This document shows positions 1 through 7,547 of a DNA stretch of 64,000 nt, one piece after another. The translations under genes were made by a program, and so were the position numbers. The stretch lies in assembly GCA_002305795.1 (NCBI GenBank), contig DBRF01000004.1, positions 34,982 through 98,981 on the forward strand. The letters run 5' to 3'. The stretch's first letter is position 1. The number at the start of each line of letters is the position of its first letter. This DNA is from Ruminococcaceae bacterium UBA1375. GTDB lineage: Bacteria; Bacillota; Clostridia; Oscillospirales; Ruminococcaceae. The notes beneath the pieces were generated by a model. The model saw only the letters and a program-made list of their open reading frames with translations, did not search any database and was not told the DNA's origin.

Positions 1-383
1 AGGTTGATGGTCTCGATGTCCCGTTGGGGGCCGATTTTGCCGCTAACGTGAACGATGTTCTCATCCTCAAAGCAGCGCACCACATGAACAATGGCGTCCA
101 CCTCCCGGATGTCCCCCAAAAACTGGTTGCCCAGGCCCTCCCCTTTGGAAGCCCCTTCCACCAGTCCGGCAATGTCCACAAACTCCAGCACCGCCGGGGT
201 GAACTTCTTGGGCTGGTACATCTGAGCTAAAAACTCCAGCCGCCGGTCCGGCACGCTCACCACACCCACGTTGGGTTCAATGGTGCAGAAGGGATAGTTG
301 GCCGATTCAGCGCCGGCGTTGGTCAATGCGTTAAACAGGGTGCTTTTTCCCACATTGGGCAGCCCCACCATTCCTAACTTCAT
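1..383 (-). CDS. ychF: YchF/Obg-family GTP/ATPase, 5' part only
   Basis: Only the N-terminal 127 codons lie in the window; the gene continues past base 1. The translation begins MKLGMVGLPNVGKSTLFNAL, with the P-loop GLPNVGKST at residues 6-14 and the YchF hallmarks NYPFCTIEPNVG and VEFVDIAGLV-like G3 region (here LEFVDIAGLVEGASKGEGLGN, given in part). YchF proteins are ribosome-associated P-loop NTPases that bind ATP better than GTP and act in stress responses. The ATG at 381-383 is preceded by AGGAG 7 bases upstream. A good promoter lies at 437-465. The product call is firm; nothing can be said about the missing C-terminal TGS domain. Confidence 0.95.
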   Translation of the reverse strand, partial: MKLGMVGLPNVGKSTLFNALTNAGAESANYPFCTIEPNVGVVSVPDRRLEFLAQMYQPKKFTPAVLEFVDIAGLVEGASKGEGLGNQFLGDIREVDAIVHVVRCFEDENIVHVSGKIGPQRDIETIN

Positions 384-436
384 GTTGGTTCTCCTGTCCT
401 TGAAAATAATCAGGCTTTTTCGCCGTCTAACGTAAC

Positions 437-465
437 AGTATAAACCATTTCTCCCGGAAATGCAA
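437..465 (-). promoter_or_regulatory. sigma-A-type promoter of ychF
   Basis: On the minus strand TTGCAT (465-460), a 17-base spacer and TATACT (442-437), about 55 bases before the ychF start. Confidence 0.65.
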
Positions 466-490
466 TCACTTGAAGGGGAATTTCCCCAAA

Positions 491-529
491 GAAAAACGGC
501 GTTTTCCCCAACCAAGCCGGGAAAGCGCC
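491..529 (-). terminator. intrinsic terminator after the C39 peptidase gene
   Basis: GGCGCTTTCCC (529-519) pairs with GGGAAAACGCC (508-498) with one mismatch, followed on the minus strand by GTTTTTC. It sits just downstream of the stop at 556. Confidence 0.7.
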
Positions 530-555
530 GCCACGGTCTTCCTTTGATTCTTCTT

Positions 556-1461
556 TTACTGCAACACCACGCACCGGTTGGAGCGGGAGGCAAAGACCTC
601 CTCAAAGGCTTCCCGGTCATACTCCGCCAAACCGGCTAAGGGGTCGGCCACCCAAACCGAAGTGTCAGTGTACCCCACCAGCACAGCGCAGTGGTCGTTG
701 TTGGTCCAATCCACATACTTCCCGCTTTCGGTATACCACCCGCTCCGAGCCGGCTGACGGGGGGTCATGCCGATGGTCACCCACACCACCACCGGGATGT
801 TCTGTTCCACCAAAGCGTACAGCTCCTCCGGCTGGGTACCGGTGTAATCCGCCGCCCTCAGGGGACTTCCCTGGTCCGTCAAATATCCATTGGCCGCCGT
901 GACAATAGCCGCCGGACCGCAGATCATGCCGGAATCCTCATCAAAGGGATTTCCCACAAAATAGGCGTCCAGGTCAATGCCGTAAACCCTGCCGTCCGAT
1001 CCAGTGTAGCGGTTGGTGGAGGGGGAGGTGGGAAGGTAGCCGGCAGCCATCTTCTCTTTGTCCGCTTCCAAACCGTAATATTGCAGCACCATGGTCAAGG
1101 AAGTGATTTCACAGCCGGTGGGCAGCTGGGGCAGCTGATAAACAATGGGGAAATCCGCAATCAAATGTCCCGATTCCTCTGCCGGATCTTCCTCCGGCGG
1201 CAAAGGAACTGCAACGGAAGCCGGCGGCTCCGGTTCTGTCTGAGAGGACACTTCTTCCGGCAGGATTACCGGCACCGAATCCTCTTTCTCAGAAACCTCT
1301 TCCTGCTTGGAAACGACTTCCTGCCCAGACCGCACTTCCTGTTCCACCGGGACAGCCTCACCCCAGCCCCAGACCACCAACAAAACCACTCCGACACAGA
1401 GCAGTGCCAGCCCCGCCAAAATCAACCAACGCTTTCCTGTTTTCTTCCCCGATCCTGCCAC
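556..1461 (-). CDS. membrane-anchored C39-like cysteine peptidase
   Basis: 301 residues. A cytoplasmic basic N-terminus and one hydrophobic segment (about residues 12-31) are followed by an acidic, Pro/Glu-rich linker (about 35-100) and a Peptidase_C39_2-type papain-fold domain (about 105-300). The likely catalytic Cys is in QLPTGCEITSL, the His in NNDHCAVLVGY and the third residue in WVADPL. The topology places the domain outside the membrane. Members of this family are secreted or anchored peptidases of mostly unknown substrate; no bacteriocin precursor or ABC exporter is adjacent, so a role in double-glycine leader cleavage is not supported. The start is GTG with AAAGGAG nine bases upstream; a nearer ATG is out of frame. 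It is a single-gene unit with its own promoter and terminator. Confidence 0.8.
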   Translation of the reverse strand: MAGSGKKTGKRWLILAGLALLCVGVVLLVVWGWGEAVPVEQEVRSGQEVVSKQEEVSEKEDSVPVILPEEVSSQTEPEPPASVAVPLPPEEDPAEESGHLIADFPIVYQLPQLPTGCEITSLTMVLQYYGLEADKEKMAAGYLPTSPSTNRYTGSDGRVYGIDLDAYFVGNPFDEDSGMICGPAAIVTAANGYLTDQGSPLRAADYTGTQPEELYALVEQNIPVVVWVTIGMTPRQPARSGWYTESGKYVDWTNNDHCAVLVGYTDTSVWVADPLAGLAEYDREAFEEVFASRSNRCVVLQ

Positions 1462-1515
1462 TGAGCCATTCTCCTTTCAGCCTAAGATGAAATAAGGTGA
1501 ATTTTCCTACATTTC

Positions 1516-1544
1516 AGTATATCCTCCCCCAAGGTCCGCCGCAA
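1516..1544 (-). promoter_or_regulatory. promoter of the C39 peptidase gene
   Basis: TTGCGG (1544-1539), 17-base spacer, TATACT (1521-1516) on the minus strand. Confidence 0.65.
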
Positions 1545-1593
1545 GATGAATTTGCCGTTTTTTCAGCGTTTTTGTCCCATTTCCCTGACACAG

Positions 1594-1626
1594 CAAAAGC
1601 CGGACTGCCCAAACAGACAGTCCGGC
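1594..1626 (-). terminator. terminator of the amino-acid ABC operon
   Basis: GCCGGACTG (1626-1618) and CAGTCCGGC (1607-1599) form a perfect 9-bp stem with a 10-base loop, followed by TTTTGCTG, downstream of the ATPase gene stop. Confidence 0.75.
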
Positions 1627-1677
1627 CGAAGCCATTTTCTTTTCCTACTCCCGTTGATTCCAAACGCTGCTTTTGAT

Positions 1678-2400
1678 TTACAGCACCTTGGACAGGAAAT
1701 CCTTCAGCCGAGGATTCTGGGGATTGGCGAAGAAATCCTTGGGGTTGTTTTCTTCCTGGATTTTGCCTTCGTTCATGAACACCACCCGGGTGCCCACCTC
1801 TCTGGCAAAGCCCATTTCGTGGGTCACCACCACCATGGTCATGCCGGTGTCCGCCAGTTCCTTCATCAAATCCAGCACTTCCCCCACCATCTCCGGGTCC
1901 AATGCGGAGGTGGGTTCATCAAACAGCATCACCTTGGGGTCCATAGCCAGAGAACGGATAATAGCAATCCGCTGTTTCTGCCCGCCGGAAAGCTGGGAAG
2001 GATAGGCGTCCGCCTTATCTTTCAGGCCGATTCGGTCCAGCAGCTGAAGGGCACGTTCGGTGGCCTGTTCCTTGCTCATGATCTTCAGCTGCACCGGCGC
2101 CAGGGTAATGTTCCCCAGCACCGTCTTGTTGTTGAACAGGTTGAAGTGCTGGAACACCATGCCCATGTGGCGGCGCACCTGGTTGATGTCGGTTTTCTTG
2201 TCAGTGATGCACTGATCTTCAAACCAGATTTCCCCTTCGGTGGGGGTTTCCAGCAGGTTCAGGCAGCGCAAAAAGGTGCTTTTGCCGGAACCGGAAGGTC
2301 CGATGACAACCACCTTTTCCCCTTTTTCAATGTTGATGTCAATGCCGTCCAGCACATTTAAGGAGCCAAAGCTCTTTTTAAGCCCCGATACTCTTATCAC
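1678..2400 (-). CDS. polar amino-acid ABC importer, ATP-binding protein
   Basis: 240 residues, the normal length for the GlnQ/HisP family. Walker A is GPSGSGKST (about residue 33), the Q-loop region follows, the ABC signature is LSGGQKQR, Walker B with catalytic Glu is VMLFDEPTSALD, and the switch His is in VVTHEMGFA. It would energise the importer formed with the permease and binding protein encoded immediately upstream. The GTG start overlaps the permease gene by 23 bases, which implies translational coupling; AAGGAG lies 11 bases upstream of it. Third gene of a binding protein-permease-ATPase operon. The amino acid transported cannot be told from sequence. Confidence 0.93.
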   Translation of the reverse strand: MIRVSGLKKSFGSLNVLDGIDINIEKGEKVVVIGPSGSGKSTFLRCLNLLETPTEGEIWFEDQCITDKKTDINQVRRHMGMVFQHFNLFNNKTVLGNITLAPVQLKIMSKEQATERALQLLDRIGLKDKADAYPSQLSGGQKQRIAIIRSLAMDPKVMLFDEPTSALDPEMVGEVLDLMKELADTGMTMVVVTHEMGFAREVGTRVVFMNEGKIQEENNPKDFFANPQNPRLKDFLSKVL

Positions 2401-3094
2401 TCTTTCTCAGACTCCTTTCCATCAAACGAACCAGCAGGCTGATAATCAGCACCAGCACAATGTAAATAATGGCCATCACCAGGTAGGGTACCATAAATTC
2501 ATAGCTGTTGGAACCGATGTAGTTGAAGGCGACGTACAGGTCGGTGGCGCCCACAAAGCTCACCACCGAAGTTTCCTTAATCAGGCTGATGAACTCGTTG
2601 CCGATGGTGGGAAGCACATTTTTCACCGCCTGGGGAATGATAATCAGCCGCATGGTGGCGCCGTAGCTCAAGCCGATGGCCCGGCCGCCTTCCATCTGGC
2701 CGCTGTCCACCGACAGGATGCCTGCCCGGATGATCTCGGAAACATAGGCGCCGGAGTTCAGGCCGAATACTACCGCCGAAACCATCACCGAACTGAGCCG
2801 CAGCCCCATAATGGGCAGCAGCACATAGTAAAACACCAGCAGCTGCACCACCATGGGAGTACCCCGGAACAGCGCCACATACAGGCTGCACACGCCATTG
2901 AAAAATTTAACGATTACGTTGGTTTTGGGAAGCACCCGCACCATCGCAATAATAATGCCGATGATTACGCCGATAATCAAGCCGGATACGGCGATAATCA
3001 AGGTGTTTTGCAGCCCCTGGAGCACGGAATCCATGCCGCCCTTGTTCAGAAGCACATCCAGAAACTGGTCTACCTTTCTGCCAAAGTCACCCAT
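2378..3094 (-). CDS. amino-acid ABC importer permease (HisM/GlnP family)
   Basis: 238 residues with about five hydrophobic segments and the family loop with GRAIGLSYGATMRLIIIPQA, which is the EAA-type motif that docks the ATPase. The domain starts with the typical GLQNTLIIAVSGLIIGV-like segment. Polar amino-acid permeases of this family homodimerise or pair with a partner; only one permease gene is present, so a homodimer is likely. I place the start at ATG 3094 because AAGGA is nine bases upstream; an in-frame GTG at 3100 has too short a spacing. Located between the binding-protein gene and the ATPase gene. Confidence 0.92.
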   Translation of the reverse strand: MGDFGRKVDQFLDVLLNKGGMDSVLQGLQNTLIIAVSGLIIGVIIGIIIAMVRVLPKTNVIVKFFNGVCSLYVALFRGTPMVVQLLVFYYVLLPIMGLRLSSVMVSAVVFGLNSGAYVSEIIRAGILSVDSGQMEGGRAIGLSYGATMRLIIIPQAVKNVLPTIGNEFISLIKETSVVSFVGATDLYVAFNYIGSNSYEFMVPYLVMAIIYIVLVLIISLLVRLMERSLRKSDKSIGA

Positions 3095-3126
3095 TTGCAC
3101 CCATCCTTATTTCACTGCCACAAAAC

Positions 3127-3157
3127 AATAGCCCCACCGGGTAAAGGTGAGGTTATT
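3127..3157 (-). terminator. intra-operon hairpin after the binding-protein gene
   Basis: AATAACCTCACC (3157-3146) pairs with GGTGGGGCTATT (3138-3127), 7-base loop, followed by GTTTTG. Likely a partial terminator or mRNA stabiliser that gives more binding protein than permease. Confidence 0.6.
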
Positions 3158-3177
3158 GCCTATGCCAAAAGTTTGAT

Positions 3178-4059
3178 TTATGCCACTGCGTTGATGGCTT
3201 CGGTAATCTTTTCCGCCGGAGCAATGTCCACAATTACATAATCAATGTTGCCGTTAATCATATCCTGCACCGCCAAGGAAGCGCTCTGATAACCACGGCT
3301 CTGGGCGGTCAGGCCGGTAAAGCCCAGGTCTTCGTCGCCGTCCACATAGAACTGGCCGGTGGTGCCGGTCTGGCTGCCGATGAGCACATCGGAGCCCAGG
3401 CCCTGGAGGATTTCTTCCACTTCTTCTGCGGTGGTGCAGCTGTCGAAGGTGGTGTCGTCGCCCCGGGTAATCACAACCTGGGAAGCGTTGTAGTAGCTGT
3501 CGCTAAACTGCACATACTCTTCCCGGGCCGGGGAAACGGTCAGGCCGGCCATGGCGATGTCACACTGGTGCTGGCCCACAGACAGGCAGACCGCATCAAA
3601 GTTCATGTTTTGGATGACCAGCTCTTTGTTCAGGCGTTCGGCCAGCAGCTTGGCCAGCTCCATATCCACGCCATAGTATTCGTTGCCGGTGCTCAGGGTG
3701 TACTCAAAGGGCTCGAAGGCAGCGTTGGTGGCCACCACCAGCTGATCCTTGGAGGTATCCAGTTCGGCGGAAACCACGGCTTCCGGGGTGCCGCCTTCAA
3801 AGTACTTGTTCAGGATTTCTTCCAGAGTGCCGTCGCTCTTGATGTCGGCGATAAAGGCATTCACTTCTTCCAGCAGTTCCGGCTGGTCCTTGTCCACGCC
3901 GAAGGCGTACTCTTCGTTGGTCAGCGGGATGTTAATCATCTTCACTGCCTGGGCGTCGCTGCCGCCGCTGGTGCCGCCGTTGCTGCTGCATCCGGCCATG
4001 ACAGTCACAGACAGAGCCGCAGCTGCCAAGATGGCTACGATTCTTTTGAACTTTCTCAT
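3178..4059 (-). CDS. amino-acid ABC importer lipoprotein, circularly permuted family 3 binding protein
   Basis: 293 residues with a lipoprotein signal: basic start MRKFKR, hydrophobic core and lipobox VMAGC (Cys24), so it is tethered outside the membrane. The order of the mature domain is unusual. Residues 41-89 (IPLTNEEYAFGV ... ELLEEVNAFIADIKSDGTL ... KYF) match what is normally the C-terminal tail of family 3 binding proteins; residues 105 on (DQLVVATNAAFEPFEY) match the usual mature N-terminus; the protein ends at DYVIVDIAPAEKITEAI, the point where a standard protein would continue into that tail. Start chosen at ATG 4059 (GGGAGG upstream) because the longer frame would bury the signal peptide. 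First gene of the importer operon. Confidence 0.9.
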   Translation of the reverse strand: MRKFKRIVAILAAAALSVTVMAGCSSNGGTSGGSDAQAVKMINIPLTNEEYAFGVDKDQPELLEEVNAFIADIKSDGTLEEILNKYFEGGTPEAVVSAELDTSKDQLVVATNAAFEPFEYTLSTGNEYYGVDMELAKLLAERLNKELVIQNMNFDAVCLSVGQHQCDIAMAGLTVSPAREEYVQFSDSYYNASQVVITRGDDTTFDSCTTAEEVEEILQGLGSDVLIGSQTGTTGQFYVDGDEDLGFTGLTAQSRGYQSASLAVQDMINGNIDYVIVDIAPAEKITEAINAVA

Positions 4060-4093
4060 TTTTCTTATCCTCCCGATGGATTTTATGCTCCCC

Positions 4094-4122
4094 ATTTTAA
4101 CACCTTTTCCGACGGAATACAA
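4094..4122 (-). promoter_or_regulatory. promoter of the amino-acid ABC operon
   Basis: TTGTAT (4122-4117), 17 bases, TAAAAT (4099-4094) on the minus strand, 35 bases before the lipoprotein start. Confidence 0.6.
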
Positions 4123-4271
4123 GGGAAACGGAAAAAAATATGAAATCCGGCCTGAATTTCTTCTATTTTGCCGGTATCCGGTCCCTTCCCCGCCAAAAAA
4201 CTGCGCAATATTTCTTAACCCAGGCCATACAAATCCAAAACCCGATTCTTACCCCGCAAATAGATTTCGGC

Positions 4272-4300
4272 TTGACGAAACCCAAAGAAAGGGCTATACT
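4272..4300 (+). promoter_or_regulatory. promoter of the DUF134-mrp operon
   Basis: TTGACG (4272-4277), 17-base spacer, TATACT (4295-4300). Confidence 0.75.
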
Positions 4301-4346
4301 ATGGTTAATGGCTTATGTCAGAATCCCAGAAAGGCAGGTAGTGAAG

Positions 4347-4739
4347 GTGGCACGTCCCAGAAAATGCAGGCGGGTCTGCACCATGCCGGCCCACGACCGC
4401 TTCGGCCCTTTGGCGGAAAGCAGTTCCAAGCCGCCGGTGGTGCTCAGCGTGGATGAATATGAAACCATCCGCCTGGTGGACCTGGAGGAGTACACCCAGC
4501 AGCAATGCGCCGGGCAGATGGGGATTGCCCGCACCACCGTCCAGGGGATCTACGATCTGGCTCGGAAGAAAATTGCCCGGGCCATTGTGGAGGGTCGGCA
4601 GCTTTTGATCCAAGGGGGAGATTACCGGCTTTGCCAGGGCCGGCAAAGTTTTCCCTGCTGCTGCCATTGCAGCCGCCACGCCCGCCTGGAATCGACAGAG
4701 CCCAATTCCGATGAAAAGGAGACCCAGCAACATGAGTGA
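4347..4739 (+). CDS. DUF134 family protein, putative DNA-binding
   Basis: 130 residues. The family signature MARPRKCRRVC opens the protein when translation begins at GTG 4347, which also has AGG eight bases upstream; longer in-frame starts add sequence unlike the family. A helix-turn-helix-like stretch (QQCAGQMGIARTTVQGIYDLARKKIA, shown in part as GIARTTVQGIYDLARKKIA) follows a conserved DEYETIRLVDLE segment. The C-terminus contains FPCCCHCSRH, so metal binding is possible. DUF134 proteins are commonly coupled to Mrp/NifX-type genes, as here, where the next gene overlaps by 8 bases. The exact role is unknown; a metal- or cluster-responsive regulator of the next gene is an inference. Confidence 0.85.
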   Translation: MARPRKCRRVCTMPAHDRFGPLAESSSKPPVVLSVDEYETIRLVDLEEYTQQQCAGQMGIARTTVQGIYDLARKKIARAIVEGRQLLIQGGDYRLCQGRQSFPCCCHCSRHARLESTEPNSDEKETQQHE

Positions 4740-6009
4740 AACCTGTTCTCACCAGTGCGGAGAATGTTCCGCCGACTGCGCCCAGCGCACCGCCCCGGAA
4801 GATCTCCGGGAAAAACCCAATGCCATGAGCAAGATCAAAAAGGTGATCGCAGTGGTCAGCGGCAAAGGCGGGGTAGGCAAAAGCATGGTCACCAGCCTGT
4901 TGGCCTGCAAGATGCAGCAGGAGGGATACCACGCCGGTATCCTGGACGCCGACATCACCGGTCCCAGCATCCCCCAGGCCTTCGGCATCCACCAGCAGGC
5001 CCAAGGCACCCAGTACGGCATCCTGCCCATTTTAAGCAAAACCGGCATTGACGTGATGAGCATCAATCTGCTTTTGGAGCACGACACCGACCCGGTGGTT
5101 TGGCGTGGCCCCATCATTGCCGGCACCGTAAAGCAGTTCTGGACCGACGTGATCTGGAACGACGTGGACTATCTGTTTGTGGACATGCCTCCCGGAACCG
5201 GGGACGTGCCCCTGACGGTGTTCCAAAGCCTGCCAGTGGATGGCATTATCATTGTCTCCTCTCCCCAGGAACTGGTGGGGATGATTGTGGAAAAGGCAGT
5301 GAACATGGCTCAGATGATGAAGGTGCCGGTGCTGGCCTTGGTGGAAAATATGTCTTACTTCACCTGCCCCGACTGCGGCAGCCGCCACTCTATCTTCGGG
5401 GACAGCCATGCGGAAGAGATCGTGGCCAAGCACCAGATCCCCCTGCTGGCCCGCCTGCCCATCGACCCGGCAGTGGCTGCGGCAGCGGACCAGGGCAAAA
5501 TCGAAACCATCAACCGGCCGGAACTGGACCAGATCGCCCGGATGCTGGAACAGATGATTGCCGTCCAGCCCAAAGAAGAAAAACCGGCGAAAAAAGAAAA
5601 AGCCCCGGAGGTGCTGACCATGGCGGTAAGCTACGACGCCGACGGCACCATCTTCCAGCACTTCGGCAAAACCCCGGCTTTCATGCTCTATACCCTGGAA
5701 AACGGCCATGTGAAGGAAAAGCACCTGCTGGAAACCGGAGACAGCGGCCACAGCGCCCTGGTGGGACTGCTGGCAGAGCAGAAAGTAGCGGCCCTCATCT
5801 GCGGCGGCATCGGCGGCGGCGCCAAAGACGCCCTGGCCCAGGCGGGAATCACCGTGTTTGGGGGAGTCACCGGCAGCGCCGACCAGGCAGTGGAGGACTT
5901 TCTGCGGGGACGGCTGGCCTTTGACCCCGACGTTCACTGCGACCACCACGACCATGCCCACGGGGAAGGTCACACCTGCGGCGAACACGGCTGCGGAGAA
6001 CATCACTGA
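4732..6009 (+). CDS. mrp: Mrp/NBP35-type Fe-S carrier ATPase fused to a NifX-like domain
   Basis: 425 residues in three parts. Residues 1-30 hold a Cys cluster C-x3-C-x2-C-x3-C (CSHQCGECSADC). Residues about 35-280 are an Mrp ATPase with the deviant Walker A GKGGVGKS, DADITGPSIP, VDMPPGTGD and the bridging CPDC pair (YFTCPDCGS). Residues about 300-400 match the dinitrogenase iron-molybdenum cofactor (NifX/NifB) domain, and the tail is very rich in His and Cys (HCDHHDHAHGEGH ...). Mrp proteins bind and transfer Fe-S clusters in the cytoplasm. ATG 4732 is preceded by AAGGAG; a start seven codons earlier has no comparable site. Co-transcribed with the DUF134 gene. Confidence 0.9.
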   Translation: MSETCSHQCGECSADCAQRTAPEDLREKPNAMSKIKKVIAVVSGKGGVGKSMVTSLLACKMQQEGYHAGILDADITGPSIPQAFGIHQQAQGTQYGILPILSKTGIDVMSINLLLEHDTDPVVWRGPIIAGTVKQFWTDVIWNDVDYLFVDMPPGTGDVPLTVFQSLPVDGIIIVSSPQELVGMIVEKAVNMAQMMKVPVLALVENMSYFTCPDCGSRHSIFGDSHAEEIVAKHQIPLLARLPIDPAVAAAADQGKIETINRPELDQIARMLEQMIAVQPKEEKPAKKEKAPEVLTMAVSYDADGTIFQHFGKTPAFMLYTLENGHVKEKHLLETGDSGHSALVGLLAEQKVAALICGGIGGGAKDALAQAGITVFGGVTGSADQAVEDFLRGRLAFDPDVHCDHHDHAHGEGHTCGEHGCGEHH

Positions 6010-6030
6010 AAACCCATTGAAATAAAGCAC

Positions 6031-6061
6031 AACGGCGGAACCTGCTGACGGTTCCGCCGTT
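6031..6061 (+). terminator. perfect 12-bp hairpin after mrp (copy 1 of a repeat)
   Basis: AACGGCGGAACC (6031-6042), loop TGCTGAC, GGTTCCGCCGTT (6050-6061). The following T-run is short (TTT), so it may be a weak terminator. The same hairpin recurs at 6318-6348. Confidence 0.55.
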
Positions 6062-6317
6062 TCAGCTTGTCGAAAAAAGTTCCAGATGTTTCCGGATTGA
6101 CCCGCCCTCGGCTCTACGCCGTTGGGCGGGCGGATTCCGATTTGTTGTTTCCACAACTTTTTTAAACAATAAGGCAGAAGAAAGCGTTTTTGGGATAAAA
6201 CAATCTCCATTGCAGGGGCTTTGCCCCCTAGAATCCACTGCGTGGGATTCGACCCCACCAGTTTTTTGTAAAAAACTGGACTAAAAACTTTTATGTTTTA
6301 GTTTTTCTATAGTCTGT
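6062..6317. other. non-coding structured spacer between two hairpin copies
   Basis: No credible gene. It holds several inverted repeats, including CCAGTTTTTT (6258-6267) against AAAAAACTGG (6270-6279) and GGGGC-TTT-GCCCC near 6216-6229. The stretch GTGGGATTCGACCCCACC resembles a tRNA T-arm, but no tRNA can be folded around it. Confidence 0.5.
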
Positions 6318-6352
6318 AACGGCGGAGCCTGCTGACGGTTCCGCCGTTTTTT
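6318..6352 (+). terminator. bidirectional-type terminator hairpin (copy 2)
   Basis: AACGGCGGAGCC (6318-6329), loop TGCTGAC (6330-6336), GGTTCCGCCGTT (6337-6348), then a run of six T (6347-6352). It abuts the stop of the minus-strand GNAT gene. Confidence 0.75.
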
Positions 6353-6797
6353 ATGGTTCTAATGTTCGCTGAAAGTACACCATATCCTTTAGCTGCACCC
6401 CTTCTTCCACAATGGGGTGATCGTATTGCAGGAAAAAATCCTTCACCCGGTGGGAATAGGTAAAGCCGCAGTGTTGGTAAAAGCCCAGGGTGGAAGGGGC
6501 TTCCCCGGTGCCTGCCAGCAGCACTCGATATCTGCCCCGGTACCTCTTTGCCAAGGCCTCAATCATGGCTCTGCCGATGCCCCGGCGCTGGAACCGGGGC
6601 GCCACGGCGATGTTTTTCAGCTCCAGCACCCCATCCCCCTGATCCACAACCACGCAAACCCCCGCTGTTTCCTCCCCTTCTTTCCAAATGTAAAGAGCGC
6701 CTTCCTCCAAATACCGGTCTATCATGCTTTCCTGCTCATCCCCCAGCAACAGCAGGGGAAGATAGCGCTTTTTCTCTTCGGTGACCAACGTCAGCAT
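6351..6797 (-). CDS. GNAT-family N-acetyltransferase
   Basis: 148 residues, normal for a single GNAT domain. The acetyl-CoA pyrophosphate loop is PRFQRRGIGRAMIEAL (R/Q-x-x-G-x-G/A), preceded by beta-strand LELKNIAVAP and followed by GFYQHCGF, the usual C-terminal strand motif. The substrate is unknown. Translation starts at ATG 6797 with AAGGAGG upstream; a longer in-frame start would run into the preceding gene. The gene follows the pentapeptide-repeat gene by 10 bases on the same strand and is probably co-transcribed with it. Confidence 0.85.
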   Translation of the reverse strand: MLTLVTEEKKRYLPLLLLGDEQESMIDRYLEEGALYIWKEGEETAGVCVVVDQGDGVLELKNIAVAPRFQRRGIGRAMIEALAKRYRGRYRVLLAGTGEAPSTLGFYQHCGFTYSHRVKDFFLQYDHPIVEEGVQLKDMVYFQRTLEP

Positions 6798-6807
6798 TTT
6801 ATCCTCC

Positions 6808-7410
6808 TTATACAATCTGCACTCCCAGCATCCGGGCCACATCCACCGCTTGTAAAGGGGACAGCTTCACTCCCCGCAGCTCGGAAAAGGATTCCGACAC
6901 CGTAATCCCGGCAATCTCACAATCCGACAAATCCATCCCTTTCAGGGGAGTCTGAAACAGCTCCGCCCCAGTGAGGTCGGTGGACTGCCACCTGGTCTTT
7001 TTCAGCTTCACCCGTGCCAGCACCGCCTGGCGGCACTGCATCCCGGAAAAGAGACATTCTTCTAAGACAACCCCGGAAAAGTTGGCGTAGCAGAAAGAGC
7101 TGTCCTGCAACCGGCACTGGCGGAAGATGCTGTCGGCAAAGACAGCGGCGTCCCCCCGGCAGGCTTGAATCAAGGTCTGCTTCCAGTAGCTTTCGGAAAA
7201 GCGGCAGCGGGAAAAATCACAGCCGTACCAGGTGCAGCAAAGAAACTCTGCCCCGGAGAAGTCGCAGTCCGCAAACCGGCAGCGAAAAAACTGCATCCGG
7301 CGAAAATCCAGCCGGGACAAATCCAAACCGGACACCGTCTCTCCGGTAATGGTTTCATCTTCCAGGATTTCCTCTTCCTCACGAGCCCGCTTTACCAGTT
7401 GTTCCAACAT
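6808..7410 (-). CDS. pentapeptide-repeat protein
   Basis: 200 residues. From about residue 28 the sequence has pentapeptide repeats with the A(D/N)LXX pattern: LDLSRLDFRRMQFFRCRF, CDFSGAEFLCC, CDFSRCRF, SSFCYANFSGVVLEE, TDLTGAELF and MDLSDCEIAG. Such repeats fold into a right-handed quadrilateral beta-helix; some family members (Qnr, MfpA) protect DNA gyrase, but most have no known role and no gyrase link is visible here. Cys is unusually frequent in the helix. AGGAGGGG precedes the ATG. First gene of a two-gene unit with the acetyltransferase. Confidence 0.85.
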   Translation of the reverse strand: MLEQLVKRAREEEEILEDETITGETVSGLDLSRLDFRRMQFFRCRFADCDFSGAEFLCCTWYGCDFSRCRFSESYWKQTLIQACRGDAAVFADSIFRQCRLQDSSFCYANFSGVVLEECLFSGMQCRQAVLARVKLKKTRWQSTDLTGAELFQTPLKGMDLSDCEIAGITVSESFSELRGVKLSPLQAVDVARMLGVQIV

Positions 7411-7430
7411 CCAAATCCCCTCCTGCTTTT

Positions 7431-7459
7431 AGAATACCTGATTTTCCCCCGGAACACAA
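7431..7459 (-). promoter_or_regulatory. promoter of the pentapeptide-GNAT unit
   Basis: TTGTGT (7459-7454), 17 bases, TATTCT (7436-7431) on the minus strand. Confidence 0.55.
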
Positions 7460-7495
7460 GCCCATTTCAAACCAAGGCCTGGGTGGTTCCTTCCC

Positions 7496-7524
7496 TTGAC
7501 TTTCCTTCTCCGGCCCGGTACAAT
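7496..7524 (+). promoter_or_regulatory. promoter of the inositol-phosphatase/fur-like operon
   Basis: TTGACT (7496-7501), 17-base spacer, TACAAT (7519-7524). Confidence 0.7.
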
Positions 7525-7547
7525 GAAAGCCAAAGGAGGCGGATGTC

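Noticed and set aside
691..1464. 257-residue plus-strand frame opposite the C39 peptidase gene
   Set aside because: Antisense shadow of a coding region with clear domain motifs; no ribosome-binding site and low-complexity composition.
6236..6260. tRNA-like T-arm sequence near GTGGGATTCGACCCCACC
   Set aside because: No acceptor stem, anticodon arm or D arm can be folded around it; part of a hairpin-rich spacer.
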